Assembly (NCBI GenBank): GCA_001898255.1
Contig: MKTK01000015.1
Coordinates: forward strand, 76,802 to 109,533
From: Chryseobacterium sp. 39-10
GTDB lineage: Bacteria; Bacteroidota; Bacteroidia; Flavobacteriales; Weeksellaceae
Direction: 5' to 3'
Length of the DNA stretch: 32,732 bases
The notes beneath the pieces were generated by a model that was not told where the DNA came from, did not search any database, and saw only the letters and a program-made list of their open reading frames with translations. Numbering within the stretch: the stretch's first letter is position 1; every line of letters begins with the position of its first letter. Shown in pieces: positions 17,049-24,751 of this stretch. A program made the position numbers and the translations under genes.

Positions 17049-17813
17049 ATGGAAGCATTCGTAACCTCTACTGTTCAATACAATGTCGCCGAAATCACAT
17101 TCGGAACACCTAAAAGCAACTCACTTCCTGGGCATATTCTCGAAGAATTGACGCAAACGATTTTAGATGAAGGTTCAAAAAACGAAGTAAAAGCGATTTT
17201 GATAAAAAGTGAAGGCAAAAAAGCGTTCTGCGCAGGTGCTAGCTTTGATGAATTGCTGGAAATTGAAGATTTAGAAACATCAGAAAAATTCTTTGGTGGA
17301 TTTGCAAAAGTCTTAAATGCAATGCGAAATTGCGGGAAAATTGTTGTTGTACGTGTGCAAGGGAAAACCACTGGAGGCGGTGTGGGCATTGCTTGTGGTG
17401 CTGATTACTGTTTTGCGACAAAAGATTCAGCTTTAGCGCTAACGGAGCTCAATTTGGGAATCGGGCCGTTTGTTATTGGTCCTTATGTAGAGCGAAAAAT
17501 TGGAAAATCCCAATTTGCTGCAATGGCAATTGATGCCGATTTCCGAAGTGCATCTTGGGCAAAAGAACATAATATCTATCACTCTGTTTCAGATTCTATT
17601 AATGAAATGGATTTGAAACTTGCAGATTTTTTGCAAAAGCTTTCATCCAGAAGCGATGATGCGTTGGCTTTAATTAAAAAGGTATCATGGGAAGGAACGG
17701 ATCACTTTAATGATTTGATGCCTGCAAGGATTCACATGAGTGCAAGCTTGATTTTGGAAGATTCAGCAAAAGAAAGCATCGCGAAAATTAAAGAACGATT
17801 GCGAGAGAAATAA
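17049..17813 (+). CDS. Enoyl-CoA hydratase/isomerase (crotonase) family protein
   Basis: This encodes 254 residues of the crotonase fold. The oxyanion-hole segments are KKAFCAGASFDEL and TTGGGVGIACGADYCFA. Of the two glutamates used by classical enoyl-CoA hydratase, the second is kept (Glu133 in LTELNLGIGP), but the first is Gly113 in GGGVGIA. It may therefore act as an isomerase or on a different acyl-CoA, and calling it a hydratase is unsafe. Its closeness to paaZ suggests a role in phenylacetyl-CoA or another acyl-CoA pathway (a PaaF/PaaG-like step), but that is inference. A hairpin follows its stop directly. Confidence 0.82.
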   Translation: MEAFVTSTVQYNVAEITFGTPKSNSLPGHILEELTQTILDEGSKNEVKAILIKSEGKKAFCAGASFDELLEIEDLETSEKFFGGFAKVLNAMRNCGKIVVVRVQGKTTGGGVGIACGADYCFATKDSALALTELNLGIGPFVIGPYVERKIGKSQFAAMAIDADFRSASWAKEHNIYHSVSDSINEMDLKLADFLQKLSSRSDDALALIKKVSWEGTDHFNDLMPARIHMSASLILEDSAKESIAKIKERLREK

Positions 17814-17814
17814 A

Positions 17815-17840
17815 CAAAGGGAAGTTTTTTCTTCCCTTTG
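17815..17840. terminator. Hairpin between convergent crotonase and Fic genes
   Basis: A perfect 10-bp stem, CAAAGGGAAG (17815-17824) with CTTCCCTTTG (17831-17840), has a loop of six Ts. It fills almost the whole gap between the two convergent genes and probably ends both transcripts, although neither side has a long T-run after the stem. Confidence 0.65.
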
Positions 17841-18803
17841 CTACTGTTTAAGTTTTCTTTTTCTTTCGCGTTTATTGATATAATCCAGAACAGCATCTTT
17901 CGTTGTCAGCCAATTTCTTCCTTCTTTAAATGCATCAATTTTTCCGGTTCGTGCAAGTAAACTGAGGTATTCTTGGCCATACGGAAGCCGCTCTTCTTCT
18001 ACGATATTCGAGATCGTTTTATACTGATCGTAGGTGTTGTTGAGCGAACTAAGATAAATGTCCAAACTCCTTTCTATCGATTGTAGAATAAGCAATGCCA
18101 GCTTCGAATAATCTTGGTTATTTGCAAAATTGAGCGCATCATAATACTTTTTTCGATCATTTTTCAGGATGATCGCTGGCGGAAAACCGTGCTTCATCAG
18201 CAAAAGATTGAAAAGTAATCGCACCGTTCTGCCATTGCCGTCAAAAAACGGATGTATCCATACAAATCGATGATGAAAGATGATCGATTTTGTAAGAATA
18301 TCAACTTCGGATTGATTGGTCCACTCAATAAGTTCAGTAATATAGTCGCAAACCTTGAGCGCATTGGGCGGAACAAAGTTGGCACCCGAAATACGAACCC
18401 CGGAATTTCGGAATCTTCCTGCAAAATCTTTTTCAATTTTTTGGAGCACCAATGCATGAACATCCAGTATATCCTTTTCTGTGAGGATATAGCTTGGGCT
18501 TACCAAATGTTCAATATGTTCAATCGCTTCTTGGTGATTAATCGCTTCAAAATGCTCGCGCAAAGATTTTCCCTTAACGGTAAAACCTTCTTCAATGATC
18601 ATTTTTGTTTCCTGCAAAGTCAGGGTATTTCCTTCAATACTGTTGGAGTTGAACGTCCATTCGAGCGTTAGACTTTCTTTAATACCTTTGACGGCAATGC
18701 TTGGGATAGGGCGCAATTGATCCAATCCTGCTTTTTTCTGCAAAATCCTATCGAATTGTTTTTCAAATCCTTCAAATTGATATGGATATTCTTGCCACTT
18801 CAT
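17841..18803 (-). CDS. Fic family protein (class II, self-inhibited)
   Basis: This encodes 320 residues. The Fic catalytic motif HPFFDGNGRTVR is complete at residues 184-195, including His184 and the Gly-Asn-Gly-Arg phosphate-binding loop. Fic enzymes usually transfer AMP from ATP to a hydroxyl group on a target protein. An inhibitory motif (S/T)xxxE(G/N) lies N-terminal to it at Ser53-Glu57-Gly58 (SNSIEGN), the class II arrangement in which the protein holds itself inactive. The C-terminal part (about 255-320) resembles a winged-helix domain (RNWLTTKDAVLDYI). No separate antitoxin gene is adjacent. The target is unknown. A TAACTTTG box lies 47 bases upstream. Confidence 0.9.
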   Translation of the reverse strand: MKWQEYPYQFEGFEKQFDRILQKKAGLDQLRPIPSIAVKGIKESLTLEWTFNSNSIEGNTLTLQETKMIIEEGFTVKGKSLREHFEAINHQEAIEHIEHLVSPSYILTEKDILDVHALVLQKIEKDFAGRFRNSGVRISGANFVPPNALKVCDYITELIEWTNQSEVDILTKSIIFHHRFVWIHPFFDGNGRTVRLLFNLLLMKHGFPPAIILKNDRKKYYDALNFANNQDYSKLALLILQSIERSLDIYLSSLNNTYDQYKTISNIVEEERLPYGQEYLSLLARTGKIDAFKEGRNWLTTKDAVLDYINKRERKRKLKQ

Positions 18804-18849
18804 TTTATCTTTCTTAATGGCTATAGTATTGAATTGTTTTTTATTCCCA

Positions 18850-18857
18850 CAAAGTTA
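18850..18857 (-). promoter_or_regulatory. Candidate -7 box for the Fic gene
   Basis: On the - strand this reads TAACTTTG, matching TAnnTTTG, 47 bases before the Fic ATG. No TTG lies at the expected -33 distance. Confidence 0.45.
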
Positions 18858-18920
18858 CAACTATTTTTTAAGATCGGTTACCATCATTTTAAATATATCC
18901 GATATTAAATTGTTTGAATT

Positions 18921-18953
18921 AAAAAAAAGCGTCACCAGAATTTCCGGCAACGC
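18921..18953 (-). terminator. Intrinsic terminator after aspS
   Basis: On the - strand a 10-bp stem (plus-strand 18944-18953 with 18929-18938, including three G-U wobbles) has a 5-base loop and is followed by eight Ts. It lies 24 bases past the aspS stop codon. Confidence 0.85.
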
Positions 18954-18976
18954 GCTACTTTTAAGTTATCAAAAGT

Positions 18977-20728
18977 TTATTTTAAATTCAGTTTTAATTC
19001 CAGTTCATCCAATTGATCTTGATGGATCGGTGACGGTGCATCAATCATCACATCTCTTCCGGAGTTATTTTTTGGGAAGGCGATATAATCTCGAATTACT
19101 TCGTTGCCGTCAAGAATGGCAACAAACCGATCGAAACCAAATGCTAATCCTGCGTGTGGCGGAGCACCATATTTAAAGGCGTTCATCAGAAATCCGAATT
19201 GTGCCTCTGCCTCTTCTTTGCTGAATCCCAAAAGGTCAAACATTGTACTTTGCAATTCTTTGTTGTAAATTCTTACGGAACCGCCACCGATTTCGTTTCC
19301 GTTCAGAACCATATCGTAGGCATTGGCTCTGGCTTTTCCCGGATCGGTTGACAACAATTCAATATCTTCTGGTTTCGGTGAAGTGAAAGGATGGTGCATG
19401 GCGTGGTAACGACCGGTTTCCTCATCCCATTCCAATAGTGGAAAATCAATCACCCAAAGTGGAGCAAACTCATCACCTTTTCTTAATCCTAACTGATTGC
19501 CGAGCTCCATTCGTAGTGCAGAAAGCTGTGTCCTTACTTTATTGGTTTCGCCGCTCATCACCAACATCAGGTCGCCTGGTTTTGCGTTGAATTTTTCAGC
19601 AATTTTTTGTAAATCTTCTTCATTGTAAAATTTATTGACAGAAGATGTTAAAATGCCATCATTTTGATATTTAACCCAAACCATTCCGGAAGCACCAACT
19701 TGCGGACGTTTTACCCAATCGATCAAGCCGTCAATTTGTTTGCGGGTGTAATCGGCGCAACCTTCAACATTAATACCGACAACAAGATCGGCGTCATCAA
19801 AAATCTTGAAATCTTTTCCTTTCACCAACTCATTAAGCTCCACGAATTGCATCCCAAAACGAATATCCGGTTTGTCGTTTCCGTAGGTTTTCATCGCATC
19901 ATCGTAAGTCATTCTCGGGAATTGATCGAAATTTTTTCCGGTGATGTCTTTCAGTAAATGTTTGGCAAGTCCCTCAAAAATCTCCAATACGTCTTCTTGT
20001 TCCACAAAAGACATTTCGCAGTCGATTTGGGTGAACTCTGGTTGTCGGTCGGCACGTAAATCTTCATCGCGGAAACATTTCACGATCTGAAAATAACGAT
20101 CCATTCCGGCCACCATCAATAATTGTTTGAAGGTTTGAGGCGATTGGGGCAATGCATAAAATTGTCCCGGATTCATTCTGCTGGGAACCACAAAATCACG
20201 CGCACCTTCAGGTGTAGATTTGATGAGAACGGGTGTTTCTACCTCAATAAAATCTTTTTCAGATAAGTAGTTTCTTACTTTTTGCGCCATTTTATGACGG
20301 AAAATAAGCTTCTCTTTCACCGGATTTCTACGAATATCTAAATACCGATACTTCATTCTGAGTTCTTCACCGCCATCTGTTTGATCTTCGATGGTGAAAG
20401 GAGGTAAAAGAGATTCATTTAAAACGGTAAGTTCTTTCACAAGAATTTCTACTTCGCCTGTCGGGATTTTTGGGTTTTTGGAAGCGCGCTCAATCACGGT
20501 TCCTTTTACCTGAATTACAAATTCGCGACCCAGCTTTTTGGCTTGTTCAAACAATTCTTTTGAAGAACGGTCTTCATCAAACACCAATTGGGTAATTCCG
20601 TAGCGGTCTCGCAAATCGATCCAGATCATAAATCCTTTATCGCGAATGGTTTGCACCCATCCGGAAAGGGTAACTTCTTCATTAAGATTGCTTAGCGTAA
20701 GTTCGCCGTTGGTTGTAGTACGGAACAT
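18977..20728 (-). CDS. aspS: Aspartyl-tRNA synthetase
   Basis: This encodes a 583-residue class II synthetase that charges tRNA-Asp. The N-terminal OB-fold anticodon-binding domain is seen in [20 protein letters not shown]. Class II motifs follow: motif 1 in [20 protein letters not shown], motif 2 [18 protein letters not shown] and motif 3 [13 protein letters not shown]. An insertion (GAD-like) domain between motifs 2 and 3 (about 280-410) marks it as the bacterial type, matching its length. The ATG giving [15 protein letters not shown] is conserved. It is transcribed away from the bTHX gene and ends at a strong terminator. Confidence 0.98.
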   Translation of the reverse strand: MFRTTTNGELTLSNLNEEVTLSGWVQTIRDKGFMIWIDLRDRYGITQLVFDEDRSSKELFEQAKKLGREFVIQVKGTVIERASKNPKIPTGEVEILVKELTVLNESLLPPFTIEDQTDGGEELRMKYRYLDIRRNPVKEKLIFRHKMAQKVRNYLSEKDFIEVETPVLIKSTPEGARDFVVPSRMNPGQFYALPQSPQTFKQLLMVAGMDRYFQIVKCFRDEDLRADRQPEFTQIDCEMSFVEQEDVLEIFEGLAKHLLKDITGKNFDQFPRMTYDDAMKTYGNDKPDIRFGMQFVELNELVKGKDFKIFDDADLVVGINVEGCADYTRKQIDGLIDWVKRPQVGASGMVWVKYQNDGILTSSVNKFYNEEDLQKIAEKFNAKPGDLMLVMSGETNKVRTQLSALRMELGNQLGLRKGDEFAPLWVIDFPLLEWDEETGRYHAMHHPFTSPKPEDIELLSTDPGKARANAYDMVLNGNEIGGGSVRIYNKELQSTMFDLLGFSKEEAEAQFGFLMNAFKYGAPPHAGLAFGFDRFVAILDGNEVIRDYIAFPKNNSGRDVMIDAPSPIHQDQLDELELKLNLK

Positions 20729-20826
20729 TTTGGTGTTAAAATTTTTTAGGTTGATGTTACAATTTCTTATTACATTGATGCATCAATGGTTTTTAACCAC
20801 TGGTTTGCAAAAGAAATCTGCGTTTG

Positions 20827-20834
20827 CAAAGATA
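20827..20834 (-). promoter_or_regulatory. Candidate -7 box for aspS
   Basis: The - strand reads TATCTTTG, matching TAnnTTTG, 98 bases before the aspS ATG. The -33 TTG is not at the usual spacing, so this is tentative. Confidence 0.35.
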
Positions 20835-20914
20835 AAGTTTTTGCCGCTAAGAGGGAAAACTTCGGTACGATTAAAAAACAATCGGGAACAGTAATGATTT
20901 TTACAGAAAATTTA

Positions 20915-20922
20915 TAACTTTG
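20915..20922 (+). promoter_or_regulatory. Candidate -7 box for the bTHX gene
   Basis: TAACTTTG matches TAnnTTTG and lies 28 bases before the ATG. That distance is right for a short leader. A good -33 element is not seen. Confidence 0.55.
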
Positions 20923-20950
20923 TGTAAATCACCAACAAAATAAATGCATT

Positions 20951-21175
20951 ATGGGAAAAGGAGATCAAAAATCTAAACGTGGCAAAATTAACGCGGGAAG
21001 TTATGGTAAACGCAGGCCAAGAAAATCATCAAAACTTGCGGTGGTTGCCGAGCAAGCAGTAAAAGCTGCCAAAGAAGAGAAACCGAAAGTTGCCGCAAAA
21101 CCTAAGGCAGAAAAAGCTGAAGAGACAAAGGAAGCTAAACCCAAAGCTACTAAAGCTAAAAAAACCGAGGATTAA
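20951..21175 (+). CDS. 30S ribosomal protein bTHX, with charged C-terminal tail
   Basis: This encodes 74 residues. The first 29 or so, MGKGDQKSKRGKINAGSYGK then RRPRKSSK, match the bTHX peptide that fills a cavity at the top of the small-subunit head. In Thermus the protein is only about 27 residues. Here about 45 further residues rich in Ala, Lys and Glu follow (for example KAAKEEKPKVAAKPKAEKAE), probably disordered and similar in composition to the L17 tail. It is a single-gene unit with its own promoter box. The stop codon lies inside the loop of the terminator hairpin. Confidence 0.88.
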   Translation: MGKGDQKSKRGKINAGSYGKRRPRKSSKLAVVAEQAVKAAKEEKPKVAAKPKAEKAEETKEAKPKATKAKKTED

Positions 21176-21189
21176 TCCTCGGTTTTTTT
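21158..21189 (+). terminator. Intrinsic terminator overlapping the bTHX stop codon
   Basis: A perfect 13-bp stem (21158-21170 with 21177-21189; core ACCGAGG/CCTCGGT) ends in seven Ts, with loop ATTAAT. Its left arm is coding sequence and the TAA stop lies in the loop. Because the stem is A-T symmetric at the base, it can also work for the opposite gene ending at 21236. Confidence 0.9.
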
Positions 21190-21195
21190 ATTGGT

Positions 21196-21226
21196 TTTTC
21201 GGGCGCGGCGAAGCCGCGCCCGAAAA
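21196..21226. repeat. GC-rich perfect palindrome between convergent genes
   Basis: A perfect 14-bp stem, TTTTCGGGCGCGGC (21196-21209) with GCCGCGCCCGAAAA (21213-21226), has the 3-base loop GAA. Ten of the 14 pairs are consecutive G-C pairs, in a genome near 40% GC. It lies 6 bases after the bTHX terminator and 10 bases past the end of the opposite gene. It may act as that gene's terminator, or be a REP-like dispersed palindrome. Confidence 0.75.
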
Positions 21227-21235
21227 GTAGTAAAA

Positions 21236-21832
21236 TTATTTTCCTCCAAGAATAGAGCCCAACAACCCACCAAGTCCACCTTGTTGTTGCTGTTGCCCAC
21301 CTCCTAAAACACTTCCTAAAAGATCGTTTAAAGGATTGGATGTCTGTGCTTGCGCCTGGTTCTGTGCATTTCCTAAAATTCCTCCTAACAAATCACCCAA
21401 ACCACCACCAGAAGTAACGTTATTGTCTTTTCTTTGCTGACCAATGTAACCCATAATAAGCGGGGCAAGCATTCCCAAAATAGGACCAATCTTGTCCATC
21501 GAAATTCCCGTATTTTGTGAAAGCTGATTTTCTACCTGTGATTTTTGTCCGCCAAAAATGTGATCAAGGATAGAGCCGCCTTCAGCTTCTCTGGCAGTTG
21601 CTTGTGCTGGATCATTCAGAATACTTCCGTCGTGATCTTTATCTAAAGCATTGTTCAGTGCATCTGCTTCTTTCGGGCTTTCCTGAGATTTTTTTCTGAG
21701 GTAAGAAATAACCAATGGCGCTGCGACGGCCAGAAGGGCAATGACTTGATTTTTGCTGATTCCGAATTTGTTTTCAGCATCCGACGCTACCTGATTGCCA
21801 GCGTTTCCTGTAATAAGGTCAATTAAACTCAT
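21236..21832 (-). CDS. DUF937 family protein
   Basis: This encodes 198 residues of the DUF937 (YidB-like) type. The N-terminal half is helical (MSLIDLITGNAGNQVASDAE, FGISKNQVIALLAVAAPLVI) and has an EF-hand-like loop DKDHDGSILND near residues 74-84. The middle repeats the DUF937 pattern (NTGISMDKIGPILGMLAPLI). The C-terminus is Gly/Gln-rich, with three copies of a short unit: GLGDLLGGILG, LNDLLGSVLGG and LGGLLGSILGG. No signal peptide is seen. The function of the family is not established. A TAACTTTG box lies 34 bases upstream, and two hairpins follow the gene. Confidence 0.85.
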   Translation of the reverse strand: MSLIDLITGNAGNQVASDAENKFGISKNQVIALLAVAAPLVISYLRKKSQESPKEADALNNALDKDHDGSILNDPAQATAREAEGGSILDHIFGGQKSQVENQLSQNTGISMDKIGPILGMLAPLIMGYIGQQRKDNNVTSGGGLGDLLGGILGNAQNQAQAQTSNPLNDLLGSVLGGGQQQQQGGLGGLLGSILGGK

Positions 21833-21866
21833 AGTTTGTTGATTAAAATTATTTTAAATTGAGAAC

Positions 21867-21874
21867 CAAAGTTA
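21867..21874 (-). promoter_or_regulatory. Candidate -7 box for the DUF937 gene
   Basis: The - strand reads TAACTTTG, matching TAnnTTTG, 34 bases before the ATG. No good -33 TTG is found. Confidence 0.5.
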
Positions 21875-22048
21875 CCAAAAACCATTCCTATTTTTTTGTT
21901 GAATCAAGAAAATGTGGGAAAAGGCAACTATTTTGTAAGTTGATTTTCTTATGTTTTAAAAATGATGGCCGCTACCCCATATTTCTCAGATGATTTCAAT
22001 AAAACTCTTCCAAAAAATAAGTTAAAATATTTTAATTCTTTTCCCTCA

Positions 22049-22558
22049 TCAATTTTTGAAAATTGGCACGTTAGAACATGCTTCACCAAACATCAGCGAT
22101 TTCACCAACGGTTTAAGTTGCTCCACCAGTTCGATGTACGCGTTTTCGGGAACAAAATCATCAGTGCAACCTTTCACCAATACCCGTTTTCCCATTAAAT
22201 CGGTAAAATCGTAGGTTTCAATGGCATTGTGCATTAGGAGCACTTCCAGATCTTCCCGGTTTCCATAAACTACTTTCCTTGCAAAACCGGTTAATTTCGC
22301 CGTAAGCAGAAAATACGCCCACAAAGGAACAATAGCATCTGCAGAATTGTAAATATAAACGAATTTTCCAGCGTAGTCCTCGGCATCAAGCTGAGCAATC
22401 TTTTCGCGAAAATCTTTTTCTTTTAATATTAATCCTTCAAACAGAAAATCTTTTAAATCAATTCCTTTTCGTTCGCCTTTTGGTATAAGCTGGGCAAGAT
22501 CAAAATTCACCAAACCGCTGTCTGCTACCTTATTTTTTATTTCAAAATCTTCGGACAT
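22049..22558 (-). CDS. DUF2480 family protein
   Basis: This encodes 169 residues recognised as DUF2480, a small family largely confined to Bacteroidetes. Typical parts are VNFDLAQLIPKGERKGIDLK, the central YNSADAIVPLWAYFLLTAKL, and the C-terminal VLVKGCTDDFVPENAYIELV. It appears cytoplasmic: there is no signal peptide, and the single hydrophobic patch is modest. Its function is not known to me. It is transcribed divergently from the dipeptidase gene, and its -7 box is interlocked with that gene's box. Confidence 0.8.
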   Translation of the reverse strand: MSEDFEIKNKVADSGLVNFDLAQLIPKGERKGIDLKDFLFEGLILKEKDFREKIAQLDAEDYAGKFVYIYNSADAIVPLWAYFLLTAKLTGFARKVVYGNREDLEVLLMHNAIETYDFTDLMGKRVLVKGCTDDFVPENAYIELVEQLKPLVKSLMFGEACSNVPIFKN

Positions 22559-22564
22559 TTATTC

Positions 22565-22572
22565 TATCTTTG
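22565..22572 (+). promoter_or_regulatory. -7 box for the M19 dipeptidase gene
   Basis: TATCTTTG matches TAnnTTTG and lies 35 bases before the dipeptidase ATG. It sits 4 bases left of an opposite-facing box, so the two polymerase footprints must overlap. Confidence 0.55.
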
Positions 22573-22576
22573 AAGA

Positions 22577-22584
22577 CAAAATTA
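22577..22584 (-). promoter_or_regulatory. -7 box for the DUF2480 gene
   Basis: The - strand reads TAATTTTG, matching TAnnTTTG, 18 bases before the DUF2480 ATG. It faces the + strand box at 22565-22572. Confidence 0.5.
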
Positions 22585-22607
22585 CAACATTTCTAATTAT
22601 CGTCCTC

Positions 22608-23567
22608 ATGGAGATCAACTTCGATTTGCATTGTGACTTAACCGCTTATTTGGCTGAACCTAATACTTCGGCCGATGGTGATATTCGTTGCTCTGTGTCG
22701 AATTTGAAGAACGGTAATGTCAAGTTTCAAGTAATGGCATTTTATTCGGCCACGAAGAAAGGAAGCGTTGATGAAGTAAAAACCCAGCTTAGCAGGTATA
22801 GGGATTTACTAGCAAGAAATGATATTGATGAATTTAAACCTGAAAAATTTTCATTGCATAATCCAAAACTGTCCGTCATTGCAGCCGTGGAAAATGCGTC
22901 AGGACTTTGCGAAGAAGAAATGCCTATTCATTTGATGAGGGAGAATCTCGATAATTTGCTCTCCAATGCAGATCTGATGTACATTGGGCTAACTCATCAT
23001 AACGAAAATCGTTTCGGCGGAGGAAATTATACCGATGTTGGTTTGAAGGACGACGGAAAACAGCTCCTTGATTATATTAACCATCGCAAAATTGGCATCG
23101 ATTTTTCGCACACAAGTGATCGATTGGCTTATGATGTACTGAATTATATTGATCAGGAAGATTTAGAAATTCCTGTTCTGGCAAGCCATTCTAACATGAG
23201 GTCGGTATTTGCTCATCCAAGAAATTTACCTGATGAGTTGGTGAAGGAAATCATTCGTCGAGATGGCTTGATCGGGTTGAATTTTGTAAAGTATTTTGTG
23301 GGTGAGGAAACTGCCGAGTCTATTTTTAAGCATATTGATTACGCGCTACAATTAGGCGCAGAGAATCACCTTTGTTTTGGAGCTGATTTTTTTGATGACA
23401 AAGTGCATCCGGAACAACAAAAATATCCTTTCTTTTTTGAGGAAATGGGAGATCCTTCTGCTTATTCATGGATTAATGAAAAAGTTTCCGAAAACTATTC
23501 CGAAGAAATTAAAAGTAAAATCAGCCATCAGAATGTCTTGAATTATTTTGCAAGACAACAGGGTTAA
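22608..23567 (+). CDS. M19-family (membrane) dipeptidase
   Basis: This encodes 319 residues of the M19 metallopeptidase family, amidohydrolase fold, expected to cleave dipeptides with two zinc ions. The metal ligands are visible in order: His8 and Asp10 in FDLHCDL, Glu95 in AAVENASG, His168 in IDFSHTS and His194 in ASHSNMRS. Asp260 in FGADFFDD completes the site. No signal peptide or membrane segment is present, so it is probably cytoplasmic despite the family's usual name. It starts about 35 bases after a -7 box. lpxB follows 21 bases after the stop, so the two are likely co-transcribed. Confidence 0.9.
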   Translation: MEINFDLHCDLTAYLAEPNTSADGDIRCSVSNLKNGNVKFQVMAFYSATKKGSVDEVKTQLSRYRDLLARNDIDEFKPEKFSLHNPKLSVIAAVENASGLCEEEMPIHLMRENLDNLLSNADLMYIGLTHHNENRFGGGNYTDVGLKDDGKQLLDYINHRKIGIDFSHTSDRLAYDVLNYIDQEDLEIPVLASHSNMRSVFAHPRNLPDELVKEIIRRDGLIGLNFVKYFVGEETAESIFKHIDYALQLGAENHLCFGADFFDDKVHPEQQKYPFFFEEMGDPSAYSWINEKVSENYSEEIKSKISHQNVLNYFARQQG

Positions 23568-23588
23568 AACGATTAAACAGTACAGATT

Positions 23589-24695
23589 TTGAAATATTAT
23601 ATCATCGCAGGTGAAGCATCCGGAGATTTGCACGGAAGCAATTTAATAAAAGCCATTCAGGAAAAAGACAGAAATGCAGAGTTTCGGTTTTGGGGTGGCG
23701 ATTTAATGGCAAAAGTTGCGAGTAAAGAACCAGTAAAACACTATCGGGACTTAGCGTTCATGGGCTTTCTGGAAGTGGCAAAGAATCTCAAAACAATTCT
23801 TAATAATATTAAATTTTGCAAAGAAGATATTAAAGAGTATCGTCCCGATGTTTTGATTTTAATTGATTATCCGGGATTCAATCTGCGAATTGCAGAATTC
23901 GCAAAAAAACTCGGGATTAAGGTTGTTTACTACATTTCTCCACAGCTTTGGGCATGGAAGGAAGGGCGCGTTGAACAGATTAAAAAGTTTGTCGATGAGA
24001 TGTTGGTGATTTTGCCATTTGAGAAAGATTTTTACAAAAAACATCAGGTGGATGCGCATTTTGTGGGGCATCCTTTGCTCGATGCTATTTCGGATTTACC
24101 ACCAATTGACGCGGGTACTTTCAAAAAAGAAAACGGACTCAATAATAAAGAAATTATCGCTTTACTTCCTGGTTCCCGTGAGCAGGAAGTTTCTAAGATG
24201 CTTCAGATGATGCTATCTGTTAGGCCTTATTTTGAAGATTACCAGTTTGTTATCGCAGGTGCGCCAAGTTTACCTAAGAGTTTCTACGAAAAATTTTCGG
24301 ATGAGAATGTCCATTTTGTATCGAATAAAACCTATGATTTGCTTCGTTGTTCTAAAGCGGCTTTGGTAACTTCCGGCACTGCAACACTCGAAACTGCATT
24401 ACTCAATGTGCCTGAAGTGGTCTGCTATAAAGGAAGCAGGATTTCTTATGAGATTGGGAAACGCCTCATCAAAAACATTAAGTATATCTCGTTGGTGAAT
24501 TTAATAATGGACCGCGAAATCGTTACGGAGCTTATTCAGGATGAACTTAATACGAATAACTTGGTGGATGAGCTAGGCCGTGTTTTGGAGGGTGACCAAC
24601 GTCAGCAAATGCTTCAAAACTATCGTGAACTGCGCGAAAAATTGGGCGGAAAAGGTGCGAGCGGACATGCAGCCGAAATCATTGTTAATGGGTGA
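23589..24695 (+). CDS. lpxB: Lipid-A-disaccharide synthase
   Basis: This encodes a 368-residue LpxB, which joins UDP-diacylglucosamine and lipid X to form the lipid A disaccharide at the inner membrane. The start codon is TTG: the family N-terminus KYYIIAGEASGDLHG begins right after it, and an in-frame stop lies 15 bases upstream with no ATG between. The GT-B fold is supported by IDYPGFNLRIAEFAKKLGI, YYISPQLWAWKEGRV, LLPGSREQEV and TSGTATLETALLNVPEVVCYK. It appears co-transcribed with the dipeptidase upstream and precedes comEC by 56 bases. It confirms a Gram-negative envelope. Confidence 0.95.
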   Translation: MKYYIIAGEASGDLHGSNLIKAIQEKDRNAEFRFWGGDLMAKVASKEPVKHYRDLAFMGFLEVAKNLKTILNNIKFCKEDIKEYRPDVLILIDYPGFNLRIAEFAKKLGIKVVYYISPQLWAWKEGRVEQIKKFVDEMLVILPFEKDFYKKHQVDAHFVGHPLLDAISDLPPIDAGTFKKENGLNNKEIIALLPGSREQEVSKMLQMMLSVRPYFEDYQFVIAGAPSLPKSFYEKFSDENVHFVSNKTYDLLRCSKAALVTSGTATLETALLNVPEVVCYKGSRISYEIGKRLIKNIKYISLVNLIMDREIVTELIQDELNTNNLVDELGRVLEGDQRQQMLQNYRELREKLGGKGASGHAAEIIVNG

Positions 24696-24726
24696 TTTAA
24701 CGGTGAAATAGCCGGGCGCTTTTGGC

Positions 24727-24734
24727 TACATTTG
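24727..24734 (+). promoter_or_regulatory. Candidate -7 box before comEC
   Basis: TACATTTG matches TAnnTTTG and lies 17 bases before the TTG start. No -33 element at proper spacing was seen, and comEC could also be read from lpxB. Confidence 0.35.
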
Positions 24735-24751
24735 CTTGAAAAACCTCTGTT

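Noticed and set aside
13760-17813. A complete phenylacetate (paa) catabolic operon
   Set aside because: Only paaZ and one ambiguous crotonase are present; the ring-epoxidase genes paaABCDE and the CoA ligase paaK are not in the window.
18252-18671. 139-codon open frame on the + strand inside the Fic gene
   Set aside because: It is antisense to a well-supported Fic protein, and its translation is low in coding character.
17841-18920. Fic gene as part of a toxin-antitoxin pair
   Set aside because: Class II Fic proteins carry their inhibitor in the same chain, and no small adjacent gene is present.
21640-21670. A true EF-hand calcium site in the DUF937 protein
   Set aside because: The loop DKDHDGSILND resembles an EF-hand but is single and lacks the flanking helix pattern and a clear position-12 Glu, so no calcium claim is made in the call.
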